From contig NZ_BAAAQN010000010.1 in NCBI RefSeq assembly GCF_039531695.1, positions 1 to 64,000 on the forward strand: 64,000 nt of DNA, given 5' to 3'. Positions 49,000 through 58,245 of the stretch are shown here, one piece after another. The stretch comes from Catenulispora yoronensis (lineage in GTDB: Bacteria; Actinomycetota; Actinomycetes; Streptomycetales; Catenulisporaceae). Position 1 is the stretch's first letter. Each line of letters begins with the position of its first letter. The notes under the pieces are model-generated. The model worked only from the letters and a program-made list of their open reading frames with translations. It was not told where the DNA came from and ran no database searches. A program made the translations under genes and the position numbers.

Positions 49000-51018
49000 A
49001 TGACTGAAGCCGTACCCCGGCACCGCAAGCGAATAGCGACCGCCACCACCCTTACGGCCGTCGCCGCGTTCGTGTCCGCGGGCGTAGCGCTCGCCGCCCC
49101 TTCGAACGCCGACAGCGGGAGCACCACCCTGACCGGGACCACCCCGGGCTACGCGACCCCCTCGGCCGACCTCGGCCAGGCCGCCGCCGCCGCGCAGGTG
49201 ACCGTCCGGGTCTACCTGGCCGGCCAGGACGCCGCGGGCCTGGACGCCTACGCCCAGAGCGTCTCGGACCCGAACAGCGCCAACTACAAGCACTTCCTGA
49301 GCACCACCGAGTTCCGCAACCGGTTCGGTGCCACTCAGGCGCAGGTCGACGCCGTCACCAAGTGGCTGAACGGCGCGGGCCTGAAGGTCACCAACGTCGC
49401 CCAGCACTGGGTCGACGTGACCGGCACGGTCGACGCCGCGCAGAAGGCGTTCGGGACCAAGCTGCACAACTTCGCGACGCCGGACGGCGCGCTGCGCAGC
49501 AACAGCACCGACGTGAAGATCCCGGCGGGCGTCTCCGCCGCGGTCCTGGGCGTCGCGGGCCTGGCCCAGAGCAAGCAGCACGCGGTGACGAACCACCAGA
49601 AGAACGACACCTCCGCGCGCGGCCCGGTCCAGAACAACGACCCGTCGTGCTCGGACTACTACGGCCAGAAGAAGGCCCCGGCCACCGCCCCGGCCGTGCC
49701 CGCGGGTTACACCACCCCGGCCACGCTGGCGCAGTGCTCGATGGTGCCCTCCGAGCTGCGGGACGCCTACGGGGTCTCGAAGACCGGCCTGACCGGCAAG
49801 GGCGCCCGGATCGCCATCGTGAACTGGTACGGCTCCTCCACCATGGAGGCCGACGCCAACCAGTACGCGGTCAACCACGGCGACAAGCCGTTCGCCGCGG
49901 GGCAGTACTCCGAGGTGAGCGACCCGTCGCAGTGGACCAACAAGGACCTGTGCGGCTTCGGCGACTTCGGTGAGGAGTCGCTCGACGTCGAGATGGCGCA
50001 CGCCTTCGCGCCGGACGCCAAGGTGATCACCGTCGCGGCGAACTCCTGCTTCGACTCCGACCTGGTGGCCGCCGAGGCCAACATCGTCGACAACCACCTG
50101 GCCGACATCGTGTCGAACAGCTGGGGCGAGATCATGTACTCGACCCTCGGCGACATCGACCCGGCCTCGATGGCCGCGTACGACCAGATCTTCAAGCAGG
50201 GCGCGGTCGAGGGCATCGCCTTCGACTTCTCCAGCGGCGACTGCATGAACCAGGACACCCTGTCGACGCAGACCGGCCTGAACTGCGACTCGACCGCCTC
50301 GCGCGCGCAGGTCCAGTGGCCGACCAGCTCCGCCTGGGTGACCTCGGTCGGCGGCACCGCGCTGGGCCTGGACAAGCACGGCTACAGCTTCGAGGCGCCG
50401 ATGGCGGACACCCGCAGCGGCCGTACCGCGCCGGGCGCGGCGTCCTGGACCCCGGAGGGCAGCACCTTCGGCGCCGGCGGCGGCGTGAGCGAGACCATCG
50501 CGCAGCCCTGGTACCAGACGTGGACCGTCCCCCGCAGCCTGTCCACCACCCTGATGGACGGCACCAAGACCAAGCAGCCCAAGCGCACGGTCCCGGACAT
50601 CTCGCTGAACGGCGACCTGTACTTCAGCAGCACCCTGGTCGGCTCCACCGACGCGGCCACGGGCGTCTACTCCGAGGGCGGCTTCGGCGGCACCTCGGTC
50701 TCGGCCCCGTCCTGGGCGGGCATCCTGGCCGACGCGCAGCAGGCCCAGTGGGGCATCCCGGTCGGCTTCGCCAACCCGGCGATCTACGCCCGGTCCTGGC
50801 TCACCAACGACGTGGTCCAGAACCCGCGCCAGATCGCCACGTCGCCGACCCACTCGGTGATCTTCGAGTACCCGGCGACCAGCCCGGTGGCGGGCCTGTT
50901 CCGCCTGGTCTCGTACGGCGCGGACGAGGGCCTGCCCGCGTCCCGCGGCTACGACCTGGCCACCGGCGTCGGTTCGCCGACGGCGAGCTTCATCCGGTCG
51001 TTCGGGTTCGGCCACTGA
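49000..51018 (+). CDS. Secreted S53-family serine-carboxyl peptidase (sedolisin/kumamolisin type)
   Basis: The 672-residue precursor has a signal peptide (ATATTLTAVAAFVSAGVALA) and a pro-kumamolisin activation domain, about 50-210 (YKHFLSTTEFRNRFGATQAQ). The catalytic domain has Glu325 and Asp329 (FGEESLDVEMAHAF) and nucleophile Ser566 in GGTSVSAPSWAGI. The C-terminal calcium loop reads GYDLATGVGSP. S53 enzymes are acid-active endopeptidases or tripeptidyl peptidases. GGGAAGGGAA precedes the ATG. Confidence 0.93.
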   Translation: MTEAVPRHRKRIATATTLTAVAAFVSAGVALAAPSNADSGSTTLTGTTPGYATPSADLGQAAAAAQVTVRVYLAGQDAAGLDAYAQSVSDPNSANYKHFLSTTEFRNRFGATQAQVDAVTKWLNGAGLKVTNVAQHWVDVTGTVDAAQKAFGTKLHNFATPDGALRSNSTDVKIPAGVSAAVLGVAGLAQSKQHAVTNHQKNDTSARGPVQNNDPSCSDYYGQKKAPATAPAVPAGYTTPATLAQCSMVPSELRDAYGVSKTGLTGKGARIAIVNWYGSSTMEADANQYAVNHGDKPFAAGQYSEVSDPSQWTNKDLCGFGDFGEESLDVEMAHAFAPDAKVITVAANSCFDSDLVAAEANIVDNHLADIVSNSWGEIMYSTLGDIDPASMAAYDQIFKQGAVEGIAFDFSSGDCMNQDTLSTQTGLNCDSTASRAQVQWPTSSAWVTSVGGTALGLDKHGYSFEAPMADTRSGRTAPGAASWTPEGSTFGAGGGVSETIAQPWYQTWTVPRSLSTTLMDGTKTKQPKRTVPDISLNGDLYFSSTLVGSTDAATGVYSEGGFGGTSVSAPSWAGILADAQQAQWGIPVGFANPAIYARSWLTNDVVQNPRQIATSPTHSVIFEYPATSPVAGLFRLVSYGADEGLPASRGYDLATGVGSPTASFIRSFGFGH

Positions 51019-51045
51019 GCCGTGCGCTGACGCGGTAGGACAACG

Positions 51046-51087
51046 GGCCGGCCGTCGCATCCCCCGGGGTGCGGCGGCCGGCCTTTT
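51046..51087 (+). terminator. Terminator after the S53 peptidase gene
   Basis: GGCCGGCCG-TCGCA-TCCCC pairs with its partner ending GGCCGGCC, with two mismatches, and is followed by TTTT at 51084-51087. Confidence 0.85.
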
Positions 51088-51219
51088 CGCGGGCCGCCGC
51101 ACTGATCGCTTGCGCCCGCCGCCGCCCGGGTGCATCATCGGCTTGTCCATCGTCCCCGATGACCACCGACGAAGTATGCTGATGAAAGGATCGGAGGCCG
51201 CCGACACCGCCGTGACCCG

Positions 51220-52833
51220 ATGACGGGAACGGAGCCGGTGCGGACGGCGATTCTCCCCGACACCCGAGCCCGGGCGGCCCTGACGGCCCGCCGGCACGGT
51301 GTCCCCCCGACCATGATCGCGGCGGTCGCCGAGCGGCGCGCGATCGGTGACTGGCGCGGCGCCTGCGCGGCGGCCGACGTCGATGTGTATGTGAATCCTG
51401 ATACGGTCCGGCGCCGGTACGGTGCCGAGACCGCCGAACGGCTGCTCGGGTCGTTGCGGGGACTCGCTCCGGACTTGCTGCGGTGGCATCTGCCGCGGCA
51501 GGGCCATGGGGCCGGGGAGCTGCTGGCCGAGGTGTTGACGCCGTTGGCCGACCTGGGCGCGGCCGGCGCCGATGGCGGTGGGCTGTTGCTCGCCGCGCTG
51601 ACCCCGCGGATCGCGCTCGACGCGGGGCAGCGGATCGTGCTGACCGTGCTGGAGGCCGGGACGCGGCGGCGCGCACTGCTGCGTTCATGGCCGAAGGCGG
51701 ACGGCGATCCGGTGAAGCAGGCGCTGCTCGCCGGTGTGCGGACTCGGCAGGCGGAACGGTACGACCTGGTGCGGAACCCGGAGTTCTGGAACGCGTCGCA
51801 GGCTGTTGATCTGGCGGCGATGCGGGACGGAACGGCCGAGGCGCGGGAGCTCGCCCGGCTTCAGGACGCGGGCGAATTCGAGGCGGCTTGGCAGCTTGCG
51901 GGATTCTCGCTCAGCCATGACGCGGGGCTCCCGAGCCGGATGCGCTGGCTGGCGGCGCTCCCGGTGCGGTTGTCGGGGCTGGCGGAGCGGGTGCGCGCGG
52001 CGCTGCCGGAGGCCGACACGGCGGTGCTTCGATCGGGTACTGGCGCGGTGATCTTGTCCGGCTTGGCTCATGATGGCGGTGCGCCGCACGCGCACGCCGT
52101 CTCCCATCACGAAGCGCGCGGGCTTCCGACCATCGCCAATGCTGTCTGGGCGCGCTCAGTCGACGTCGATCTTCTGCGGCACGGGTTTCTCGGTGTCCAG
52201 GACCTGCATCCGCTGGTGGCTTCGGCGTTGGCGACGGATCTGATGCCTCTGAGTTCGCCGGAGGCAGAAGCTGAGGCTGGGTCAGAGGCCGCCGGGTGGC
52301 TGTACCAAGCGGTTCCCTTCATCGCAGAGCCCTGTTCCGATGCGGCTGTCCCCACCCTGTGGATTCAGTGCGGCGCCGCCCGGCATCGCGTGGCCTACGT
52401 CGACGGCACGTGGCAGCCGATCGACCATGTCGCTGGTGCCGCCCACGCCGCGCGCGAGTCGCTTCTGCACCGGCTGGGCGGCCCGGCGAATCCCTGTATG
52501 CAGGCCACGCTCTACCTGTCCTCCGGCCGCCACGTCATCGACCTCGCCGAGTCGCTTCTGCACCACGGCCGGGCTGCGGAGGTCGTGCGTGTCGTCACTG
52601 CGCATGCCGGTGCCCAGGCGGCCCTTGACGAGCTTGACCTTCCGGCCGGCGGCACCGTCGGCGAGGCGCTCGCGACGCTGCACGAGAACACCCTTCAGCT
52701 CCGCATGCTCCTTGCCGGCGCCACGCGTCAGCGCGAGACCCCGAGCTACCGGAGTCTGCCCACGCCCATGACCAACCCCAGCCGACGGCCCTCCCGAAAG
52801 GGGGTATCGTCCCGAACCCACAGGTGGACCTGA
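51220..52833 (+). CDS. Unknown 537-aa protein, first gene of a MoxR/metallopeptidase-VWA operon
   Basis: No known domain is recognised. The N-terminal third is helical (ARAALTARRHGVPPTMIAAV, GDWRGACAAADVDVYVNPDT). The middle has KQALLAGVRTRQAERYDLVR and EFWNASQAVDLAAMRDGTAE. The last third has ATLYLSSGRHVIDLAESLLH and VRVVTAHAGAQAALDELDLP. There is no signal peptide or membrane helix, so it should be cytoplasmic. Only 1 bp separates it from the MoxR gene. Its Arg-rich, Ser-rich C-terminal 30 residues look disordered. It may be the specific adaptor or effector of the operon. Confidence 0.75.
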   Translation: MTGTEPVRTAILPDTRARAALTARRHGVPPTMIAAVAERRAIGDWRGACAAADVDVYVNPDTVRRRYGAETAERLLGSLRGLAPDLLRWHLPRQGHGAGELLAEVLTPLADLGAAGADGGGLLLAALTPRIALDAGQRIVLTVLEAGTRRRALLRSWPKADGDPVKQALLAGVRTRQAERYDLVRNPEFWNASQAVDLAAMRDGTAEARELARLQDAGEFEAAWQLAGFSLSHDAGLPSRMRWLAALPVRLSGLAERVRAALPEADTAVLRSGTGAVILSGLAHDGGAPHAHAVSHHEARGLPTIANAVWARSVDVDLLRHGFLGVQDLHPLVASALATDLMPLSSPEAEAEAGSEAAGWLYQAVPFIAEPCSDAAVPTLWIQCGAARHRVAYVDGTWQPIDHVAGAAHAARESLLHRLGGPANPCMQATLYLSSGRHVIDLAESLLHHGRAAEVVRVVTAHAGAQAALDELDLPAGGTVGEALATLHENTLQLRMLLAGATRQRETPSYRSLPTPMTNPSRRPSRKGVSSRTHRWT

Positions 52834-52834
52834 C

Positions 52835-54049
52835 ATGGCATTGATGACTGTTGACTCTCCAACCTCCGCCACCGAGCGCGATCAGCTGCTCGCCGCCGAC
52901 CATCTCATTGCCCTGACGCGGGTCTCCGAGACCAGTCCCGGCACCGATCCCACCGTCCAGGCCCTGGCCCTGGCGACGGCCGCCAACCTGCCGGTCCTGC
53001 TGTGGGGGCAGCCGGGCATCGGGAAGTCCTCCACTCTCGTGCACTTGGCTCGGGGCCTGGACCTGCCGCTGGAGACGGTGATCGCGAGCGTCCACGACCC
53101 GTCCGACTTCGCCGGGCTGCCGATCATCGGCACCGACCCGGCGGCGCGCGGGGTGGCGATGGCGCCGCCGGACTGGGCTGTGCGGCTGCACCGCGCCGGA
53201 CACGGATTGCTGTTCCTGGACGAGATCTCCTCCGCGCCGCCCGCCGTGCAGGCCGCGCTACTCCGCGTCGTGCTTGAACGGCATGTCGGGAGTCTCGCGC
53301 TGCCCGAGGGCGTCCGCATCGTCGCGGCCGCGAACCCGCCGGGCAGCGCCGCCGACGGATGGCAGTTGGCGGCGCCGCTGGCCAACCGGTTCGTGCACCT
53401 GGCGTGGGTCCACGATCCCGACGTCGTGGTCCGGGGCCTCGGCGGGACCTGGCCGCGCATCCCGTTGCCGCGCCTCGATCCCTCGCCGGAGCGGCTGGCC
53501 GCGTCGGTCGCGCGGGCCCGCGCCGGGGTCTGCGCGTTCCTGACCGTGCGGCCCGACTACACCCACCGCATGCCGAACACGCCCGCCGGGCGGGCCGGGG
53601 CCTGGCCGTCGCCGCGCACGTGGGAGATGGCGCTGCGGCTGCTCGCTTTCGGGTACGCGGCCGACGCCGACCTGGAGGCGGTCGCCATCGCGATCCGCGG
53701 CGCGGTCGGGGACGGCGCGGGGCTGGAGCTGATGGCGTTCCTGGAACGGCGGGACCTGCCCGATCCGGAGGCGGTGCTGGCCGATCCCGGCGGCGCCGAG
53801 CTGCCGGACCGCGGGGACCTGGTGCACGCGACGCTCGCCGCGGTCGTCGACGCGGTCGCTCGGGACACGACCAGGGAGCGGTGGGAGGCGGCGTGGTATC
53901 TGGTGGCGCGCTTGGCGGCGCGGGTGCCGGTCGACCTCCTCGCCGCTCCGGCCGGCCAGCTCGCCGCGCTGCGGCGGCCGGAGTGGGAGCTGTCTGAGCA
54001 CATGGACGGTTTGGGGGCGCTCGAAGCGATGCTGGCGTTGAGCGAATGA
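52835..54049 (+). CDS. MoxR-type AAA+ ATPase
   Basis: The 404-residue protein has Walker A in LLWGQPGIGKSS (about residues 58-66), Walker B LLFLDEISSAPP, sensor 1 RIVAAANPPGSA and arginine-finger region LANRFVHLAWVHDP. MoxR ATPases pair with VWA proteins to insert metals or remodel complexes. It starts 1 bp after the unknown gene and overlaps the metallopeptidase-VWA gene by ATGA, so all three should be made together. Confidence 0.9.
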   Translation: MALMTVDSPTSATERDQLLAADHLIALTRVSETSPGTDPTVQALALATAANLPVLLWGQPGIGKSSTLVHLARGLDLPLETVIASVHDPSDFAGLPIIGTDPAARGVAMAPPDWAVRLHRAGHGLLFLDEISSAPPAVQAALLRVVLERHVGSLALPEGVRIVAAANPPGSAADGWQLAAPLANRFVHLAWVHDPDVVVRGLGGTWPRIPLPRLDPSPERLAASVARARAGVCAFLTVRPDYTHRMPNTPAGRAGAWPSPRTWEMALRLLAFGYAADADLEAVAIAIRGAVGDGAGLELMAFLERRDLPDPEAVLADPGGAELPDRGDLVHATLAAVVDAVARDTTRERWEAAWYLVARLAARVPVDLLAAPAGQLAALRRPEWELSEHMDGLGALEAMLALSE

Positions 54050-55581
54050 GGGCGCCCATGAGTTCTCCGACGAGTTCTCCGATGAGTTCGCCGATGAGTA
54101 ATCCGATGAAAGCCATCCCGACTCCGGCGGTGATGGCGGGCCGGAGCCGTCTCACGGCGCGACCGGTCTTCCCGATCACCGGCGCCACGTCGGGTACCGC
54201 TTCCGGCGGAACGATCGCGGTGCCGCGCATTCCGTCGCACCGCACCGTCGGCCCGGCGGGGCACAGGGCACCGGCGGCCGACGTCCTCGACACCCCGAAG
54301 CTGCTCGCCGCCCGCCACCTGGCCGTGACAGCGTGCCCCTACCTCGCCGTGGCGCTGCACGCCATGGCGATCGTGCCCACGTACGCGGTCCGCACGATGG
54401 CCGTCGACCGCTACTGGCGCTGCTACGTCAACCCGGGCTTCGTCAGCGAACGGCTGATCCGCGAACTGGCCGCCGTCTGGCTGCACGAGGTCTCTCACCT
54501 GGTCCGGGACCACCACGGCCGGGCCGACCGGCTGCGGGAGGCCAGCGTCCGGCACCAGGCCGCGGGCCGTCCGGGGACGGCGGCGCTCGACCCGGAGCAG
54601 CCCGCGCGGGAGCGGATCCGGCTGAACATCGCCATGGACCTGGAGATCAACGACGACCTGCTCAAAGACCTGACGGCCACCACCCCCGGACCCGGCACCC
54701 GACCCCGCCTGCCGGCCGGCGCCCTGACCCCGCAGACCCTCCGGATCCCCCAGCGCGACCTGTTCGAGGAGTACCTCCGCGACGTGACACCGAGCATCGT
54801 CGCCGACCACGAGTACCGCCTCGACTGCGGCTCCGGCGCCCACGACGCGTCAGCACCCTGGGAAGCCGACGGCGAGGGCGCCCACCCCCTGGGCAAGCAC
54901 GAGGCCGAGGCGATCCGCATCAGCGTCCGCGACGCCCTCAACGCCGGCCGCGGCACCGCACCCAACGGCTGGAAACGCTGGGCCGAACGCCACGGCAAGG
55001 CCCCGCAGGACTGGCGCACCCTGCTCGGCGCCGCCTTCCGCACCAGCCTCGGCACCGCCGGCGGCGCGGGCGACTACACCTACCGCAGACCCAGCCGCCG
55101 CGGCCAAAGCCTGGGCAGCGGCCTGATCCTGCCGAGCCTCCTCCGCCGGCTACCGCACGTCGCGGTGGTCATCGACACCAGCGGCTCAGTCTCCGACGAA
55201 GACCTCGGCAGCGCCCTGACGGAGGTAGCGGCCATCACCCGCGCCACCGGCGTATCCGGCATGAACGTGTCGGTATACAGCTGCGACGCGGCAGTCCACA
55301 CAGCCCAACGCGTCTGCCAGACCGAGGACATCGCCCTGGTGGGCGGCGGCGGCACCGACCTCCGCCTGGGCATCCGCCGCGCAGCGAGCCGCGCACCACG
55401 CCCGGACGTCGTAGTGGTGCTGACCGACGGCGACACCCCATGGCCCGAAACCGAACCGGGCTGCCGAGTGATCGCCGGCCTGTTCGGCTCCACGCGCCGG
55501 CAAAAGTACCGGTGGGACAGCGAGGGGAGGCTGATCGATCTACGGCCGCCGAGCTGGGTGGAGACGGTGGAGTTGGAGTAG
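54046..55581 (+). CDS. Zincin metallopeptidase-like/VWA protein (DUF2201, COG3864 type)
   Basis: The 511-residue protein has an HExxH motif (AVWLHEVSHLVRDHHGRA, His147-Glu148-His151) with a downstream acidic helix (NIAMDLEINDDLL). A C-terminal VWA domain has a complete MIDAS: VVIDTSGSVSDEDL, GGGGTDLRL and VVVLTDGDTPWPE. It is the usual partner of MoxR ATPases in this family. The first 21 residues come from 12-bp repeats (MSSP/TSSP/MSNP) that give several possible ATG starts; the ATGA overlap favours 54046. A cluster of inverted repeats follows. Confidence 0.87.
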   Translation: MRAPMSSPTSSPMSSPMSNPMKAIPTPAVMAGRSRLTARPVFPITGATSGTASGGTIAVPRIPSHRTVGPAGHRAPAADVLDTPKLLAARHLAVTACPYLAVALHAMAIVPTYAVRTMAVDRYWRCYVNPGFVSERLIRELAAVWLHEVSHLVRDHHGRADRLREASVRHQAAGRPGTAALDPEQPARERIRLNIAMDLEINDDLLKDLTATTPGPGTRPRLPAGALTPQTLRIPQRDLFEEYLRDVTPSIVADHEYRLDCGSGAHDASAPWEADGEGAHPLGKHEAEAIRISVRDALNAGRGTAPNGWKRWAERHGKAPQDWRTLLGAAFRTSLGTAGGAGDYTYRRPSRRGQSLGSGLILPSLLRRLPHVAVVIDTSGSVSDEDLGSALTEVAAITRATGVSGMNVSVYSCDAAVHTAQRVCQTEDIALVGGGGTDLRLGIRRAASRAPRPDVVVVLTDGDTPWPETEPGCRVIAGLFGSTRRQKYRWDSEGRLIDLRPPSWVETVELE

Positions 55582-55825
55582 GGGGGCGGCGGCGCGAAGA
55601 GTTCCACCAACTGCTGACCGCCGGGCGGTCGGCTGGTCGGCTGGCCTGAATAAGCCGACCAGCCGACCGGCCACCTGCCTGGCGCCGATCTCCTGAACGG
55701 TCGGCTTGCCCGCAAATGCCGACCGGCCGCCTGGCGCCGGGCCGACCAACTATGTGCTGACCGCCGGGCCGGGTCGGCTGGTTTGCAAATTGCCAACCGG
55801 CCGACCGGCCAGCGGTCACCCTTCC
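55582..55825. repeat. Cluster of three related inverted repeats (REP-like)
   Basis: Three hairpins built on GGTCGGC/GCCGACC occupy 55626-55669 (17-bp perfect stem), 55698-55725 (8-bp perfect arms) and 55772-55806 (17-bp arms, two mismatches). They are about 72 bp apart, separated by similar CTGGCGCCG-containing spacers. They lie between the convergent VWA and SDR genes. The first may also terminate transcription of the MoxR operon. Confidence 0.75.
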
Positions 55826-56638
55826 TCAAACCGTGTAGCCACCATCCACCGCGATCGCCGTCCCCGTGATGTAGCGCCCGCCGGGTCCCGCCAGGTAGGC
55901 GACTGCTTCCGCGATGTCGGTTGCTTCGCCGTAGCGGCCGAGGGCGGTCAGGCCGCGTTGGAAGTCGGCGCTGTCGCCGTCGGCGGGGTTCATGTCGGTG
56001 TCGATCGGGCCGGGGTCGACGATGGTGGCGGTGATGCCTCGGGGGCCGAGTTCGCGGGCCAGGCCCTTTGTGAGGCCGACCAGGGCGGATTTCGCGGTCG
56101 CCTGGAGTACGAAGTTCTCGCCCGGGACGCGGCCGTTGAAGCAGGAGCCGATGCTGATGATCCGGCCGCCGTCGGTCATGTGGCGGGCTGCTGCCTGCGT
56201 CGCGAGGAATATCGAGCGCACGTCGACGGCCAGGACGCGGTCCAGTTCCTCGATCGTCACCTCGGTCAGGGGGCCGTAGGTGAGGAAGCCCGCGTTGTTG
56301 ACCAGGATGTCGATGCGGCCCAGGTCGCGGACGGTTTGTTCGACCGCGGCGGTCGCGGCTTCCGGGTGGGTCAGGTCGGCCTGGATCACCAATGCCCGGC
56401 CGCCCGCCGCCTCGATCTCGTCGGCCACGGCGCGCGCCTGCTTCTCGGAATGCACGTAGGTCAGCGCGACCGTCGCTCCCGCCGCGGCCAGTCGTGCCGC
56501 GACCGCCGCGCCGATTCCGCGGCTTCCGCCGGTCACCAGCGCCACTTTGCCGGTCAGCTCACCGGTCGGCTCAGTCCTCGGCTCACCGGTCAGCTCACCG
56601 GTCAGTTCACCTGTCGGTCCACTTGTCCGCACGCTCAT
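55826..56638 (-). CDS. Short-chain dehydrogenase/reductase-like protein lacking the catalytic Tyr
   Basis: The 270-residue protein has a full SDR core: VALVTGGSRGIGAAVAARLA, LVNNAGFLTYGPL, catalytic-type Ser in IISIGSCFNG, and PGPIDTDMNPADGD as in BdcA/3-oxoacyl-ACP reductase-like SDRs. The YxxxK box reads VLQATAKSAL: Leu replaces Tyr and one residue is inserted before the Lys. The N-terminal 30 residues come from 12-bp repeats (TGELTGE). It may be non-catalytic or use other chemistry. It is convergent with the VWA gene. Confidence 0.85.
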   Translation of the reverse strand: MSVRTSGPTGELTGELTGEPRTEPTGELTGKVALVTGGSRGIGAAVAARLAAAGATVALTYVHSEKQARAVADEIEAAGGRALVIQADLTHPEAATAAVEQTVRDLGRIDILVNNAGFLTYGPLTEVTIEELDRVLAVDVRSIFLATQAAARHMTDGGRIISIGSCFNGRVPGENFVLQATAKSALVGLTKGLARELGPRGITATIVDPGPIDTDMNPADGDSADFQRGLTALGRYGEATDIAEAVAYLAGPGGRYITGTAIAVDGGYTV

Positions 56639-56738
56639 CGCGATCCCTCCATCACCAGCTCGAACGCCTGCGTGATCGATGGTGCGACCCTGCCATTGAC
56701 GTGAAGGTCAAGCGGCCCCCGCGCGCCTGGATACGATC

Positions 56739-58241
56739 ATGCCTGTGACCGCACACGCCGCCCGCGAGGCAGTCTCCATCGCGCTGCTGTTCGGGGTGCT
56801 GATCTTCGCGGTGGTGCGCCCCCGGGGCTGGCCCGAGGCCGCGGCGGCGCTGCCGGCCGCCGGGATCGTGGTGGCGATCGGCGCGGTGACGCCGCATCAG
56901 GCCTGGTCCGAGATCACCGCGCTGGCCCCGACCGTCGCGTTCCTGGCGGCGGTGCTGGTGCTGGCGCAGCTGTGCGCCGACGAGGGCTTGTTCGCGGCGG
57001 CCGGTGCGGCGATGGCCCGGGCAGCGGCGACGGCGCGCGACGGCTCCGAGATCGGCGGTCCCCGACGCGCCCGACGCCTGCTGCTGGCGGTGTTCGTCGT
57101 CGCCGCGCTGACCACGGCGGTGCTGAGCCTGGACGCGACCGTGGTCCTGCTGACACCGGTGGTGCTCGCCACGACGGTCCGCGCCGGGGTGCGCGACCGG
57201 CCGCACGTCTACGCCTGCGCACACCTGTCGAACTCGGCCTCGCTGCTCCTGCCGGTGTCGAACCTGACGAACCTGCTCGCCTTCGCCGCCTCCGGCCTGA
57301 CCTTCGGCCACTTCGCCGCACTGATGGCCGCCCCCTGGCTGCTGGCCATCGCCGTCGAGTACCTGCTGTTCCGCTGGTTCTTCGCGGACGACCTCGCGGC
57401 AGAGCCGGAGCCGGAGCCGAACACAAAAAACCAACCAGCCGCCGACCTCAACGCCGCGCCGGACCCCGACACCAACACCTCCTCCGACTCCAACACCGCG
57501 ACCGACACCGGAACTGCCGCCGACCCTGAAGCCGCCGCCGCGTCCGCAACCTCCGCCGCGTCCGCAACCTCCGCCGACCCCGAAGCCGCCGCCGCGCCCG
57601 CAACCTCCGCCGACCCCAAAACCGAACCCACCCCCACCACCATCCCCCTCTTCACCCTCACCGTCGTCATCGCCACCCTCGCCGGCTTCGCCGTCACCTC
57701 CCTCGCCGGCCTCAACCCCGCCTGGGCCGCCCTCGCCGGCGTCCTCGTCCTCGGCGGCCGCGCGCTCGCCCAGCGCCGCACCACCCTCGCCGTCCTCGGC
57801 GGCGCCGCCTCCCCCTTCTTCTGCGCCTTCGTGCTCGCCCTCGGCGTCGTCGTCAAGGCCGCCACCGCCGGCGGCCTCGGCACCCATGTCCGCGACCTGC
57901 TCCCGCACGGTGCCTCGCTGCCGGCCCTGCTCGGCGCCGCGTTCCTGGCCGCCGCGCTGGCCAACGTCGTCAACAACCTCCCCGCCACGCTGGTCCTGCT
58001 CCCGGCCGCCGCGGTCGCCGGGCCGCCGCTGCTGCTGGCCGTCCTGCTCGGCGTGAACCTCGGGCCCAACCTCACCTACATCGGCTCGCTCGCCACCCTC
58101 CTGTGGCGCCGTGTCCTCGGCGCCCACGGCGAGCAGGTCAGCCTCGCCACCTACACGCGGCTCGGCCTGCTCGCCGTCCCCGCCACACTGCTGGTCGCGA
58201 CCACCGCGCTCTGGGCCGCGATCCAGGTCATCGGCGTGTGA
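56739..58241 (+). CDS. ArsB/NhaD/SLC13-type ion transporter
   Basis: The 500-residue protein has about 10-11 helices in two halves with characteristic hairpin motifs (LSLDATVVLLTPVVLATTV, LSNSASLLLPVSNLTNLLAF, NVVNNLPATLVLLPAAAV, GVNLGPNLTYIGSLATLLW). The halves resemble ArsB arsenite and related anion exporters. They are joined by a long Ala/Asp/Pro/Thr-rich loop (about residues 225-305) with DPEAAAA and SATSA repeats. No arsR, arsA or arsC gene is adjacent, so the substrate is open. Confidence 0.87.
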   Translation: MPVTAHAAREAVSIALLFGVLIFAVVRPRGWPEAAAALPAAGIVVAIGAVTPHQAWSEITALAPTVAFLAAVLVLAQLCADEGLFAAAGAAMARAAATARDGSEIGGPRRARRLLLAVFVVAALTTAVLSLDATVVLLTPVVLATTVRAGVRDRPHVYACAHLSNSASLLLPVSNLTNLLAFAASGLTFGHFAALMAAPWLLAIAVEYLLFRWFFADDLAAEPEPEPNTKNQPAADLNAAPDPDTNTSSDSNTATDTGTAADPEAAAASATSAASATSADPEAAAAPATSADPKTEPTPTTIPLFTLTVVIATLAGFAVTSLAGLNPAWAALAGVLVLGGRALAQRRTTLAVLGGAASPFFCAFVLALGVVVKAATAGGLGTHVRDLLPHGASLPALLGAAFLAAALANVVNNLPATLVLLPAAAVAGPPLLLAVLLGVNLGPNLTYIGSLATLLWRRVLGAHGEQVSLATYTRLGLLAVPATLLVATTALWAAIQVIGV

Positions 58242-58245
58242 AGCC

